Below are positions 28,041 to 37,988 of a stretch of DNA of 64,000 nt, piece after piece. The notes beneath the pieces were generated by a model, which did no database searches, was not told the DNA's origin, and worked only from the letters and a program-made list of their open reading frames with translations. Within the stretch, counting starts at the first letter, position 1, and each line of letters begins with the position of its first letter. Source of the DNA: Pantoea sp. (lineage in GTDB: Bacteria; Pseudomonadota; Gammaproteobacteria; Enterobacterales; Enterobacteriaceae); assembly GCF_028283705.1 (NCBI RefSeq), contig NZ_JAPWKD010000005.1, positions 310,001 to 374,000 on the forward strand, in the 5' to 3' direction. The position numbers and the translations under genes were made by a program.

Positions 28041-29009
28041 TTATGACTGGAGAAGTTCGCTTAGTCTGGCATATACCACAGCAGATGAAACGGAAGACAA
28101 ATTATTATCCTCAGCTTTCAAACTAAACTGATTTTTCCCATATCCACCAATCAGCCCCGGATCTGTCGGACCGTACAACGTAATATTTGGACGATCCAGC
28201 GCTGCCGTCAGGTGGCTCAATCCCGTGTCCACTGACACTACAGCACGCGCACCAGCCAGTTGACGGGCAACCTGTTCCAGCGTCAGGCGCGGCAGCACCT
28301 CAACATGGTCAAAGCCTTCAGCAAGGCGCAGAGCGCGTTGATGTTCATGCTCAGCCCCCCAGGGTAACTTCACGCGTAGCCCGGTTGGCTGCACTAATTC
28401 AATCAGCTCACGCCAGTGAGTTTCCGGCCAATGTTTGTTGTCACGCGTTGTTGCATGCAAAAACACCAGATACTGCCCAGCATCTGCCGGAAGCTCCGTG
28501 AGAAAATGCCCTGCAATTGCATAATCCCCCTGAGTAGCAGGTTTTTCATAGCCGAGGCTTTTCGCGAACAATTCACGCGTACGTTCTACCGCATGTTGCT
28601 GCTTGTTGATTTCATGGCGTTTGTCGTACCACCAACTGGCAAAGGGTTCACGAGCACTGCGGCTATCCTGCCCGTGTTTCACCCCTTTAGCCAGACGGGT
28701 GACCAGCGCAGCGCTTTTAATCAGCCCCTGTGCGTCAATCACCACGTCATACTCGCGCGCCTGTAACTCACGCTTAAACAACACGCGTTCTTCGCGTTGC
28801 TGGCTACCGAACCAATGCTTACGCCAGCGACGAATCCCCACTGGCAGCACTTTATCTACTGCCGGATGCCACGCCGGGATTTGGGCAAAATTTTCTTCCA
28901 CAACCCAATCAAAACGAATGCCAGGAATCGCCTGCATTGCATCGGTCAACGCAGGCAGTGAGTGCAGGACATCGCCCATAGAAGAAGTTTTAACAATCAG
29001 GACGTGCAT
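28041..29009 (-). CDS. waaC: WaaC (RfaC), LPS heptosyltransferase I
   Basis: WaaC adds the first L-glycero-D-manno-heptose to Kdo2-lipid A on the inner face of the cytoplasmic membrane. The 322-residue GT9 protein has MHVLIVKTSSMGDVLHSLPAL at the N-terminus (the Asp is the catalytic base in the family). VSVDTGLSHLTAALDRPNITLYGPTDP forms the ADP-heptose site. It starts two bases after waaF ends, so hldD-waaF-waaC is one operon. Confidence 0.97.
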   Translation of the reverse strand: MHVLIVKTSSMGDVLHSLPALTDAMQAIPGIRFDWVVEENFAQIPAWHPAVDKVLPVGIRRWRKHWFGSQQREERVLFKRELQAREYDVVIDAQGLIKSAALVTRLAKGVKHGQDSRSAREPFASWWYDKRHEINKQQHAVERTRELFAKSLGYEKPATQGDYAIAGHFLTELPADAGQYLVFLHATTRDNKHWPETHWRELIELVQPTGLRVKLPWGAEHEHQRALRLAEGFDHVEVLPRLTLEQVARQLAGARAVVSVDTGLSHLTAALDRPNITLYGPTDPGLIGGYGKNQFSLKAEDNNLSSVSSAVVYARLSELLQS

Positions 29010-29011
29010 GT

Positions 29012-30055
29012 TTACTCCTGCGCCGCGTTGAGCAAAGCGCTTAATTCCTGATGCACGCGCGTGGGCTGAATGTCGATCAGGCTTTGATGATAGCCCTGTT
29101 CGGCATCGCCTTTGCGGACTTTGTGATAACCAGTGATCAGGCGAATAACGCGAGCCTGATGCGACAGTGGCGGGGTGAAATCGGGGCTGCTGGGGCCATA
29201 CAATGCCACCAGCGGGCGGTTAAGTGCGGCCGCAATATGCATCAGACCGGAGTCATTGCTGACCACCGCAGCACAGTTCGCCAGCAGAATGACCGCCTGC
29301 TCCAGCTGCGTTTCACCCGCCAGGTTTTTACAGTGCGTACGTGCCACCTCGGGCAGAGTCTGAATAATGGTATCGCCAGTCTCGCGATCTTTGGCCGAAC
29401 CAAACAGCACCACCTGATAACCTTCACCGATCAGCTGTTCTGCCAGCGCGGCATAATGATAATGCGGCCAGCGTTTTGCCGGACCGAACTCCGCACCCGG
29501 GCAGAAGCCAATCGCTGGACGGTCGGCAGAGAGCGCAAACTGTGCAGCCGTCATGTGCTTCTCTTCTTCCTCCACCCGGAGCTGCGGCCACAACAAGGGT
29601 TGCGGCAACTGCTGCGCCGCAGCAACGGGTTTATCGTAGCCAAGCGCCACGTAGCGCTCAACCATCAGCGGAAACGCGGCTTTATCCAGCACACGCACAT
29701 CATTCAGCACACCGTAGCGCATCTCCCCACGCCAGCCAATACGGCGTTTAATACCGGCAAAAAACGGTACCAGCGCCGATTTGAAGGAGTTCGGCAGCAC
29801 ATAGGCGCGATCGTAACCGCTGGCCTGCAAGGTTTTGCCCAGACGGCGACGCTCACCCAGCGCCAGTGCGCCATGACCGAGCGGCATCGCCAGTGCCTGA
29901 TTCACTTCCGGCATACGTGACAGCAGCGGACGGCACCAGGCGGGTGCCATGACATCAATAACAGCCTCAGGGTGCTCAGCCTTGAGCGTGCGATAGAGAC
30001 TTTGCGACATCATCATATCGCCGACCCAGGACGGGCCAATAACCAGAATTTTCAT
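29012..30055 (-). CDS. waaF: WaaF (RfaF), LPS heptosyltransferase II
   Basis: WaaF adds the second inner-core heptose to the first. The 347-residue GT9 protein begins MKILVIGPSWVGDMMMSQSLY, the typical WaaF N-terminus. It carries CPGAEFGPAKRWP at the hinge and VSNDSGLMHIAAALNRPLVALYGPSSP in the ADP-heptose domain. It lies between hldD (17 bases upstream) and waaC. Confidence 0.98.
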   Translation of the reverse strand: MKILVIGPSWVGDMMMSQSLYRTLKAEHPEAVIDVMAPAWCRPLLSRMPEVNQALAMPLGHGALALGERRRLGKTLQASGYDRAYVLPNSFKSALVPFFAGIKRRIGWRGEMRYGVLNDVRVLDKAAFPLMVERYVALGYDKPVAAAQQLPQPLLWPQLRVEEEEKHMTAAQFALSADRPAIGFCPGAEFGPAKRWPHYHYAALAEQLIGEGYQVVLFGSAKDRETGDTIIQTLPEVARTHCKNLAGETQLEQAVILLANCAAVVSNDSGLMHIAAALNRPLVALYGPSSPDFTPPLSHQARVIRLITGYHKVRKGDAEQGYHQSLIDIQPTRVHQELSALLNAAQE

Positions 30056-30072
30056 CGCTGCTGCCGATTTCC

Positions 30073-31005
30073 TTATGCGTTACGGTTCAGCCAGGCCATA
30101 TATTCCGCAACACCAACGGCCACGGTTTTGAACGGTTTGTCATAACCTGCGGCACGCAGTTTAGTCAGATCCGCCTGGGTATATGCCTGGTAACGGCCTT
30201 TCAGCTTGTCCGGGAACGGGATGTATTCAATCTCACCTTGCTGATGGAATTTCAGCACCGCATCAGCCACTTCCTGGAAAGATTCCGCACGACCGGTACC
30301 GCAGTTGTAAATGCCGGAGATACCGTTTTCCCAGCACCACAGATTCACGGCGGCAACGTCATCAACGTGGATAAAGTCGCGACGGAAATCGTCACTGCCT
30401 TCAAACAGCTTAGGGTTTTCGCCATTGCTGATTTGCGTGTTGAGATGGAAAGCCACGCTCGCCATGCTGCCTTTATGGCCTTCACGTGGACCGTAGACGT
30501 TAAAGTAACGGAAACCACATACCGGTGAGTCCGCTTCCGGCAGAATCTGGCGCACATAATGGTCGAACAACATTTTGGAGTAGCCATAAACATTCAGTGG
30601 CTGCTCGTACTGACGTTCTTCGATGAAGTTGTCATTGCGGCCGCCGTAGGTGGCTGCGGAAGAGGCATACAGGAACGGAATTTCACGATCGAGGCAGAAG
30701 TGCAGCAGATCTTTGGAATACTGATAGTTGTTATCCATCATGTATTTGCCATCCCACTCGGTGGTGGACGAGCAGGCACCTTCATGGAATACCGCTTCGA
30801 TCGGCCCCAGATCTTCACCGGACATGATGTAGCTGAGGAATTCCTCTTTATCCATGTAATCAGAGATGTCCAGATCCGCCAGATTCACGAACTTGGTGCC
30901 ATCCTTCAGATTATCCACTACCAGAATGTCGGTATGACCGCGATCGTTCAACGCCTTGACGATGTTGCTGCCAATCATGCCAGCGCCACCCGTTACGATA
31001 ATCAT
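30073..31005 (-). CDS. hldD: HldD (RfaD), ADP-heptose 6-epimerase
   Basis: HldD converts ADP-D-glycero-D-manno-heptose to the L,D form used by WaaC and WaaF. The start at 31005 gives 310 residues, as in E. coli. The N-terminal [19 protein letters not shown] holds the dinucleotide-binding GxxGxx[10 protein letters not shown] is the Tyr-x3-Lys catalytic pair of the short-chain dehydrogenase/epimerase family. A frame to 31125 adds a non-conserved extension. It is divergent from kbl. Confidence 0.98.
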   Translation of the reverse strand: MIIVTGGAGMIGSNIVKALNDRGHTDILVVDNLKDGTKFVNLADLDISDYMDKEEFLSYIMSGEDLGPIEAVFHEGACSSTTEWDGKYMMDNNYQYSKDLLHFCLDREIPFLYASSAATYGGRNDNFIEERQYEQPLNVYGYSKMLFDHYVRQILPEADSPVCGFRYFNVYGPREGHKGSMASVAFHLNTQISNGENPKLFEGSDDFRRDFIHVDDVAAVNLWCWENGISGIYNCGTGRAESFQEVADAVLKFHQQGEIEYIPFPDKLKGRYQAYTQADLTKLRAAGYDKPFKTVAVGVAEYMAWLNRNA

Positions 31006-31235
31006 GTGCTTTGCCTTTAAACAGTTGGGGGAAACAGGAGGTTTCACCCACGGATATCTATCATCATAACATTTCAGCCCGCACCAGACAGCCAGATGAC
31101 TCCGTAAGCCCGGCATATTTCCCACCCGCAGCGTGAACTATGCTGCAAAACGGAGATTTCATTGGCTGAAACGTCGTTAAACCGCTTTTCGATCAGTAAT
31201 ATGTGCCAAAGTTTTGCTATCTGAGGAGCAGAATC

Positions 31236-32432
31236 ATGTCCGATCAATTCTATTCGCAAATCCAGCAGCAACTTGAGACAACACGCCAGGAAGGATTGTT
31301 CAAACAGGAACGAACCATTACCTCGCCACAGCAGGCGGAAATCAGCGTTGCTCAGGGTCAGACGGTCATCAATTTTTGCGCCAATAACTATCTTGGTCTG
31401 GCGAACCATCCGACGCTGGTTCAGGCGGCTAAAGAAGGGATGGATTCCCACGGTTTCGGCATGGCCTCAGTGCGCTTTATCTGTGGTACCCAGGATATCC
31501 ACCAGCAGCTGGAACGCAAACTGGCCGATTTCCTTGGTATGGAAGACGCCATCCTGTTCTCCTCCTGTTTTGATGCCAACGGTGGCCTGTTTGAGACGCT
31601 GCTCGGCGCGGAAGATGCCATCATCTCCGATGCGCTCAATCACGCGTCGATCATTGATGGCGTTCGCCTGTGCAAAGCGCAGCGTTATCGCTATGCCAAC
31701 AATGATATGAACGAATTACGTGCACGCCTGCAGGAAGCGCGGGACAAGGGCGCACGCCATATCCTGATCGCCACCGATGGCGTGTTTTCAATGGATGGCG
31801 TGATTGCCAACCTGCAGGGGATTTGCGACCTGGCGGATGAGTTTGATGCGCTGGTAATGGTCGATGATTCACACGCCGTCGGTTTTGTCGGTGCCTGTGG
31901 GCGTGGCACCCATGAGTATTGCCACGTGATGGATCGCATCGACATTCTGACCGGCACCTTGGGCAAAGCACTGGGCGGCGCATCAGGCGGTTATGTCGCC
32001 GCGAAACAAGAGGTGGTGGAGTGGCTGCGTCAGCGTTCACGCCCTTATCTGTTCTCTAACTCATTGGCCCCGGCGATAGTGGCAGCTTCGCTGCGGGTGC
32101 TGGAAATGCTGAGTGAAGGCGATGGCCTGCGCCAGCGTCTGTGGGAAAACGCGCGCTATTTCCGCGAACAAATGACCGCCGCCGGGTTTACCCTGGCGGG
32201 TGCCGATCACGCCATCATTCCGGTGATGCTTGGCGATGCGAAGGTGGCACAGGAGTTTGCCAGCCTGTTGCAACGCGAAGGCATTTACGTGACTGGCTTC
32301 TTCTATCCGGTCGTACCCAAAGGCCAGGCACGTATTCGTACCCAGATTTCTGCCGGCCATACCCAGGCACAGCTGGAGCATGCGGTAGCGGCCTTTACCC
32401 GTATTGGTCAGCAGCTGGGCGTGATCGCCTGA
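31236..32432 (+). CDS. kbl: Kbl, 2-amino-3-ketobutyrate CoA ligase
   Basis: Kbl is the PLP enzyme that cleaves 2-amino-3-ketobutyrate with CoA into glycine and acetyl-CoA, the second step of threonine breakdown. The start at 31236, after GAGGAG, gives 398 residues, the E. coli length. The PLP lysine is in GTLGKALGG. The cofactor pocket includes [11 protein letters not shown] and [11 protein letters not shown]. It forms an operon with tdh, with a gap of ten bases. Confidence 0.98.
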   Translation: MSDQFYSQIQQQLETTRQEGLFKQERTITSPQQAEISVAQGQTVINFCANNYLGLANHPTLVQAAKEGMDSHGFGMASVRFICGTQDIHQQLERKLADFLGMEDAILFSSCFDANGGLFETLLGAEDAIISDALNHASIIDGVRLCKAQRYRYANNDMNELRARLQEARDKGARHILIATDGVFSMDGVIANLQGICDLADEFDALVMVDDSHAVGFVGACGRGTHEYCHVMDRIDILTGTLGKALGGASGGYVAAKQEVVEWLRQRSRPYLFSNSLAPAIVAASLRVLEMLSEGDGLRQRLWENARYFREQMTAAGFTLAGADHAIIPVMLGDAKVAQEFASLLQREGIYVTGFFYPVVPKGQARIRTQISAGHTQAQLEHAVAAFTRIGQQLGVIA

Positions 32433-32442
32433 GGAGCCGGGA

Positions 32443-33471
32443 ATGAAAGCACTCGCGAAATTAAAAGCGGAAGAAGGCATCTGGATGGTGACCGATGCGC
32501 CGATTCCGGAACCTGGCCATAACGACCTGCTGATAAAAATCCGCAAAACCGCGATTTGCGGTACCGATATCCATATCTACAACTGGGATGACTGGTCACG
32601 GAAAACCATCCCGGTACCGATGATCACAGGCCACGAATACGTTGGCGAAGTGGTGGCCATCGGGCAGGAAGTGAAAGGTTTCTCCATCGGCGACCGCGTC
32701 TCGGGCGAAGGTCATATCACCTGCGGTCACTGCCGTAACTGCCGTGCCGGACGCACCCATCTGTGCCGCAATACCGTCGGCGTGGGTGTTAATCGTCAGG
32801 GATGCTTCGCCGAGTATCTGGTCATTCCGGCCTTCAATGCCTTTAAAATCCCGGACAACATCTCCGACGAGCTGGCGGCCATTTTCGATCCCTTCGGCAA
32901 TGCGGTGCATACCGCACTGTCGTTTGATCTGGTGGGCGAAGATGTGCTGATTTCCGGTGCGGGTCCGATAGGCATCATGGCTGCCGCCGTGTGTAAGCAT
33001 GTCGGCGCACGCAATGTGGTGATCACCGACATCAACGAATATCGCCTCGGCCTGGCGCGTAACATGGGCGTGACGCGCGCAGTAAATGTGGCACAGGAGA
33101 ATCTGCATGAAGTGATGGCCTCACTGGGGATGACCGAAGGCTTCGATGTCGGGCTGGAGATGTCTGGCGCACCACCTGCCTTTCGCAGTCTGCTGGACGT
33201 AATGAACCACGGTGGCCGTATCGCGCTGCTCGGTATCCCGCCGGGGGAGATGGCGATTGACTGGAACCTGGTGATTTTCAAGGGGCTGTTTATCAAAGGG
33301 ATCTACGGTCGTGAGATGTTTGAAACCTGGTACAAAATGGCAGCACTGATCCAATCCGGCCTCGATCTGACACCCATCATCACTCATCGTTTCCCTATTG
33401 ACGACTTCCAGCAGGGCTTTGATGAGATGCGTTCCGGCCACTCAGGCAAAGTGATACTGAGCTGGGATTAA
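32443..33471 (+). CDS. tdh: Tdh, L-threonine 3-dehydrogenase
   Basis: Tdh oxidises L-threonine to 2-amino-3-ketobutyrate with NAD+. It is a 342-residue zinc-dependent medium-chain dehydrogenase, one residue longer than in E. coli. The catalytic-zinc ligands are Cys39 (AICGTD) and the His/Glu of TGHEYVGEV. The structural-zinc cysteines are in [26 protein letters not shown] binds NAD. Confidence 0.98.
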   Translation: MKALAKLKAEEGIWMVTDAPIPEPGHNDLLIKIRKTAICGTDIHIYNWDDWSRKTIPVPMITGHEYVGEVVAIGQEVKGFSIGDRVSGEGHITCGHCRNCRAGRTHLCRNTVGVGVNRQGCFAEYLVIPAFNAFKIPDNISDELAAIFDPFGNAVHTALSFDLVGEDVLISGAGPIGIMAAAVCKHVGARNVVITDINEYRLGLARNMGVTRAVNVAQENLHEVMASLGMTEGFDVGLEMSGAPPAFRSLLDVMNHGGRIALLGIPPGEMAIDWNLVIFKGLFIKGIYGREMFETWYKMAALIQSGLDLTPIITHRFPIDDFQQGFDEMRSGHSGKVILSWD

Positions 33472-33485
33472 TTATCACCAGCGAT

Positions 33486-33520
33486 AGCGCCCTGCCGTCC
33501 TAAACGGTATAAAGGGCGCT
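33486..33520 (+). terminator. hairpin terminator after tdh
   Basis: AGCGCCCT (33486-33493) pairs with AGGGCGCT (33513-33520), and an inner CCGT/ACGG pair extends the structure. Only a short pyrimidine stretch (TCACTT) follows, so strength is moderate. Confidence 0.6.
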
Positions 33521-33548
33521 TCACTTAGCAATTCAGTCTGGATGTGAC

Positions 33549-34655
33549 ATGCGCATTTTAATGATTATTGATGGTTTACCGGGCGGCGGCGCAGAGAAAG
33601 TGGTGCTGACCCTTAGCGAATCGATTCATAAAATGGGGCATCATGTCACCCTCTACTCGCTGGCTGAAACCTGCGCCTATGCCCTGCCGGAAGGTGTCGA
33701 GTACCGCGTCGTCACCCAGCACAGCAAAGCCCCGTGGCGTAAGCTGACTGAGTTGTCACGCCGCGCCAGAAAACTGGATGACGTTTTACGCCAGGATGAA
33801 GCGCAAAACGGCAAATATGACCTGATCATCTCCAACCTGCATAAAACCGACCGCATTGTGGCGCGTAGCCAGGCCATCGATCGTTCACGTTTATGGTTCT
33901 GCATTCATGGTGTGTTGTCATCAACCTATCTCGGCCATCGTAAGGGGCTGAATTACTGGTTCAAAAAACAGAAGATGGCGAGCATTTACCATGGCCGCAA
34001 TATCACCGCCGTTTCCCAGGCCGTGCTGGACGACCTGGTGGATGTGATGGGGGTACGCACCGCAAAAACCGCAGTGATTAACAACCCCTTCGATTTACAG
34101 GCACTGCGCCAGCGCGCGGATGAACCCTGTGATCTGGCAGGTACTGACTATCTGATCAACGTAGCGCGTATTCACCCGCAAAAACGTCAGGACCGTCTGC
34201 TGGAAGCCTTTGCCCAATCAGGCCTTGCTGACCGGGCAAAACTGGTGCTGCTGGGCACCGGTACGGAAGAACGTATTGCCGCCGCCAAACAACTGGCGCA
34301 GAAACTGAATATCGCCGATCGCGTACTGTTCCTTGGTTTTCAGTCCAACCCTTTCCCGTACATCAAACATGCGCGTCTGATGGTGATGAGTTCTGACAGC
34401 GAAGGCTTTGGCAACGTGATTGTTGAATCGCTGATTTGCGGCACACCGGTGATCAGTACGCGCTGCCCGGGTGGCCCGGAAGAGATTCTGGTGAAAGCGG
34501 GGATGGCGGATATGCTGACGCCGATCGATGCTCAGGCACTGGCCAGTAAAATGGTCGAGGTTTACGACCATTTACCGGCAATTAATGAACAGGCACTCAG
34601 CCTGTACGACGTGACGGCCATCAGCCGTCAGTATGTCGATCTAGCCGCCCGTTAA
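33549..34655 (+). CDS. glycosyltransferase family 4 (LPS core, WabH-like)
   Basis: This 368-residue GT-B enzyme has MIIDGLPGGGAEKVV, the glycine-rich acceptor loop, at its N-terminus. The C-terminal donor site includes EGFGNVIVESLICGTPVIS with the Ex7E retaining motif, and VARIHPQKRQDRLLEAF. It resembles Klebsiella WabH-type N-acetylhexosamine transferases from memory, but the sugar cannot be fixed from sequence alone. It stands between tdh and a GT9 gene in the opposite direction; the two stops overlap by four bases. It probably builds the outer core. Confidence 0.8.
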   Translation: MRILMIIDGLPGGGAEKVVLTLSESIHKMGHHVTLYSLAETCAYALPEGVEYRVVTQHSKAPWRKLTELSRRARKLDDVLRQDEAQNGKYDLIISNLHKTDRIVARSQAIDRSRLWFCIHGVLSSTYLGHRKGLNYWFKKQKMASIYHGRNITAVSQAVLDDLVDVMGVRTAKTAVINNPFDLQALRQRADEPCDLAGTDYLINVARIHPQKRQDRLLEAFAQSGLADRAKLVLLGTGTEERIAAAKQLAQKLNIADRVLFLGFQSNPFPYIKHARLMVMSSDSEGFGNVIVESLICGTPVISTRCPGGPEEILVKAGMADMLTPIDAQALASKMVEVYDHLPAINEQALSLYDVTAISRQYVDLAAR

Positions 34656-35671
34656 CGCAGCGCGAGGCGCTGCCAGGCCTGCCAGACCGTTTCCGGCGAG
34701 ATATCACTGCATTCGCCCGAAGCGGTCTGCATGATTTCATACTCACCCGACCACGGATGCCAGATTTGTGCGTTGGTATCGCCAAAAAACACCACCTGCT
34801 TTTTATGCAATCCAGCCGCGATGTGCATCTGGCCGCCATCGCTGCATAAAATTTGCTCACAACCATCAAACCCAGCGATCAATTCACGAATCGAAGCCGT
34901 GGCATAACGTGCCAGTCGCGGGGAATCCACCATTTGCATCAGCTCATCAGCCCGTGCAGCATCACCTTTATCGTTGGGATCCAGCGCCCCCTGCGGGGAC
35001 CAGAACAGCAGCACGCGTGCCTGCTCATCTTCCAGCAACTGACGAATAAAGGTTGCGTAGGCAGCGACAGGCCAGCGTCGTTTCGGGCTACGACTGCTGA
35101 TGTGCACGCCGTAGGTTTTGCCCGCACCAGGCAGCAATTGCGCCACCCGCGCGCTTGCCTGTGCGCGTTCCGCATCAGAAAGATAAAGGTTCACCTGTGG
35201 CACTTCAGGCGCGTCCTGGGTTAACGCGGAAAGGTAGGAATAGGTGTGTTCCACCTGGTGAGTACCATGAAAGTCCTGTTTCTGGAAAGGATGATCCAGC
35301 ACGGCATCCGCCTGGGCGGCACCGATAATATTGTGCGCACCGGCCATTTTAGCCAGCCGCAGGCTGTATTTGCAGGGCACCGGGTTTGCCAGGATCGTGG
35401 CGTCGAAACGGGTTTTACGCAAGGCGAGCATGATTTTGACGCGTTGCCAGTATACGCCCAGCGTCGTTTCGTTTTTGCCGCGATGTTTCGCCTTTTTATA
35501 CACAAATAACCGGTCAACGTTGGGATTATGGTCCACCACATCCTCGGCGATTTTATTCACCAGCAAGGTCAGTTTAGCGTCGGGAAAGGCCTGCTTCAGA
35601 CCCTCCAGCAATGGCGTTGTGCACACCATGTCGCCAATGTTGTCACGCCTGATAACTAAAATATTCTTCAT
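34652..35671 (-). CDS. glycosyltransferase family 9 (heptosyltransferase-like)
   Basis: This is a 339-residue GT9 protein. MKNILVIRRDNIGDMVCTTPLLEGLKQ at the N-terminus has the catalytic-base Asp, YGVHISSRSPKRRWP is at the hinge, and CSDGGQMHIAAGLHKKQVVFFGDT is in the nucleotide site. Gly-Gly replaces the usual D-[TS]-G. The start at 35671 is chosen by homology; the frame continues to 35767. It is the only minus-strand gene in the tdh-to-coaD run and diverges from waaH. It probably transfers a heptose or related sugar to LPS core; it is distinct from WaaQ. Confidence 0.78.
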   Translation of the reverse strand: MKNILVIRRDNIGDMVCTTPLLEGLKQAFPDAKLTLLVNKIAEDVVDHNPNVDRLFVYKKAKHRGKNETTLGVYWQRVKIMLALRKTRFDATILANPVPCKYSLRLAKMAGAHNIIGAAQADAVLDHPFQKQDFHGTHQVEHTYSYLSALTQDAPEVPQVNLYLSDAERAQASARVAQLLPGAGKTYGVHISSRSPKRRWPVAAYATFIRQLLEDEQARVLLFWSPQGALDPNDKGDAARADELMQMVDSPRLARYATASIRELIAGFDGCEQILCSDGGQMHIAAGLHKKQVVFFGDTNAQIWHPWSGEYEIMQTASGECSDISPETVWQAWQRLALR

Positions 35672-35848
35672 GTTACTGCCCAGAGTTAACTTGCTTTCGC
35701 CCGGAAAATTGGCCCTGAAATGATCGCAAAATGCTGAAAACCCTCGGGACCAACTCTTTTTGACCATTAATGTGCAATAAGTTCTGAATTGCCTGGTAAT
35801 AATTAATGTCAGGATTTCGTTAATAATTCATTAAAACAATACCGAACA

Positions 35849-36838
35849 ATGTCGCTAAACAACCCTGTCCTTTCCATCATCACCCCGATGTATAACGCCG
35901 GTGAGATGCTGGAAACGTTTATACAATCGCTGCTGGCCCAGACTCTGACCAGTCTGGAGATCATTATTGTCAACGATGGTTCGACTGATGGTTCCGGGGA
36001 GCGTGCAGAGACTTATGCACAGCAGCACCCGCATATCAGCGTGATTCATCAACCTAATGGTGGCGTATCACGCGCCCGTAATGCCGGGCTGGCTATTGCA
36101 CGCGGTAAATATGTCACCTTTCCCGATGCTGATGACACCATGGATCCGACGATGTATCAGACATTAGTGGAGATGGCGGAACAGGATAATCTTGATGCTG
36201 CCCAATGTAACGCCGTACGTTTTTTTCAGACCAGCCAGAAAACCAAACCACTGATTCCGCTTGACCGCCTGACCAGCACCGGGGTACTCAGCGGCCCGGA
36301 GTGGCTCAGCAAGGCGCTGAACACCCATCGTTATTTGCATGTGGTGTGGTTGGGTATCTATCGCCGCGCAATAATCGAACAACAACAGCTTACTTTTGAA
36401 CCTGGCCTGCATCATCAGGACATTCCCTGGACCACCGAATTTATGCTGAACGCCCAGCGGGTGCGCTACACCGACCAGGTGTTGTACCGCTATTACATGC
36501 ACGATGCCTCAATCAGCAATCGTAAACGTACCGGTGAACGCAATGTGGCTTATCAACGTCACTACCTGAAAATTGCCAGGATGCTGGAGGAGATCAATGC
36601 GCGTTACCAGCATAAGGTGAGAATCTACCCGGCGTTTCATTATCAGATCACCCATGAAGCACTGAGCGTCTGCCATAGCATCAGGCGCGAGCCAGAAGCG
36701 AGTGCACGTCAGGCAATTATTCATGACCTCTTCGCCACCCAAACGCACAAACGGATGTTGCGCAATGCGCGCGGCATAAAACAATGGTATCAACTGTTGT
36801 TGTGGCTGAGCCGTATTTATCGCTGGCGAGAGAAATAA
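35849..36838 (+). CDS. waaH: WaaH (YibD)-like LPS core glycosyltransferase
   Basis: This is a 329-residue GT2 enzyme whose body parallels E. coli YibD/WaaH, which adds glucuronic acid to the third heptose and is induced by phosphate starvation. Shared segments include LSIITPMYNAGEML, IIIVNDGSTDGS, PDADDTMDPTMYQTL, GLHHQDIPWTTEFMLNA and YQRHYLKIARMLE. The gene lies near tdh, as in E. coli. No convincing PhoB box was recognised upstream, so phosphate control is not shown here. Confidence 0.85.
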   Translation: MSLNNPVLSIITPMYNAGEMLETFIQSLLAQTLTSLEIIIVNDGSTDGSGERAETYAQQHPHISVIHQPNGGVSRARNAGLAIARGKYVTFPDADDTMDPTMYQTLVEMAEQDNLDAAQCNAVRFFQTSQKTKPLIPLDRLTSTGVLSGPEWLSKALNTHRYLHVVWLGIYRRAIIEQQQLTFEPGLHHQDIPWTTEFMLNAQRVRYTDQVLYRYYMHDASISNRKRTGERNVAYQRHYLKIARMLEEINARYQHKVRIYPAFHYQITHEALSVCHSIRREPEASARQAIIHDLFATQTHKRMLRNARGIKQWYQLLLWLSRIYRWREK

Positions 36839-36911
36839 GCGCCGCGCCTGACTTTCACCCCTGGGGGGTTTGCCCTACAATCAGCTCACTGAATTCTGAG
36901 ATCATTTGAGT

Positions 36912-37988
36912 ATGGCAAGCCCGATTCCAGACCACTTTGCACCCCAAAACATTCTGCTAATTAAGCTGCGCCATCATGGTGATATGCTGCTGACCACCCC
37001 TGCGATTAATGCTCTCCGGCAGCGTTATCCGCAGGCCAACATCGACGTTCTGCTCTACAAAGAAACGCGCCCGATGCTGGAAGCGCACCCCGCCATACGT
37101 CAGCTGCATATTATCGATCGTAACTGGAAAAAAGAGGGCGGATGGCAGAAGTTACGCCATGAGATGGCGCTGATTTCAGCGGTACGGACCTGTCATTATG
37201 ACCTGGTGATCAATCTCGCCGATCAGTGGCGCAGTGCCATCATCACCGCTTTTTCCGGCGCTCCGGTACGCATCGGTTTCGCCTTTAACAAACGCGATAA
37301 TGCATTCTGGCGCTGGTGCCATAACCAGCTGGTCAGCACCGCCGACCACGGCACATTACACACCGTAGAACAGAATATGTCGGCGCTGGCTCCGCTCGGC
37401 ATCAATTCCGCAGGCGCTACAGCCTCGATGCATTTCAGCGCCGCCGACCAGCAAAAAGTGCAGCAGATGCTGGCTCAGCATCAGGTCAGCGCGTCTTATG
37501 TGGTGGTACAGCCCACTTCTCGCTGGGAATTCAAATGCTGGGATGATGAGAAAGTCGCTCAGATGGTCGACACGCTGGCTGCTGACGGCCACACCATCGT
37601 GCTAACCGCTGCACCGGATAAAAAAGAGCTGGCGATGATTGAACGTATTCAGTCGCTGTGTCAGAACGACAACATCGTGTCGCTGGCTGGCCAGTTCTCT
37701 TTACCTCAGCTGGCTGCGTTAATCGCGGGTGCCCGGCTGTTTATTGGCGTCGATTCTGCGCCAATGCATATGGCTGCGGCGCTACAGACGCCCTGCCTGG
37801 CGCTGTTTGGTCCGACGAAATTGCAGTTCTGGCGTCCCTGGGGTAATAACAATCGCGTCATCTGGGCCGGTGATTATGGCCCCCTGCCTGACCCTGACTC
37901 GATCAATACCAAAACCGACCAGCGCTATTTGTCGGCGATCCCGGTTGCTGATGTCGTCGCCGCCGCAAGGAGCTTTTTGCATGACTAA
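36912..37988 (+). CDS. waaQ: WaaQ, LPS heptosyltransferase III
   Basis: WaaQ adds the side-branch heptose (HepIII) to HepII. The 358-residue GT9 protein carries ILLIKLRHHGDMLLTTPAI, VINLADQW, FKCWDDEK and FIGVDSAPMHMAAAL, all typical of WaaQ. The ATG at 36912 is preferred to the in-frame TTG at 36906. It overlaps the next gene by eight bases. The presence of WaaH fits, since HepIII is its acceptor. Confidence 0.92.
   Translation: MASPIPDHFAPQNILLIKLRHHGDMLLTTPAINALRQRYPQANIDVLLYKETRPMLEAHPAIRQLHIIDRNWKKEGGWQKLRHEMALISAVRTCHYDLVINLADQWRSAIITAFSGAPVRIGFAFNKRDNAFWRWCHNQLVSTADHGTLHTVEQNMSALAPLGINSAGATASMHFSAADQQKVQQMLAQHQVSASYVVVQPTSRWEFKCWDDEKVAQMVDTLAADGHTIVLTAAPDKKELAMIERIQSLCQNDNIVSLAGQFSLPQLAALIAGARLFIGVDSAPMHMAAALQTPCLALFGPTKLQFWRPWGNNNRVIWAGDYGPLPDPDSINTKTDQRYLSAIPVADVVAAARSFLHD

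Noticed and set aside
36839..36911. JUMPstart/ops element before waaQ
   Set aside because: No GGCGGTAG-type ops sequence was found upstream of waaQ or waaA.
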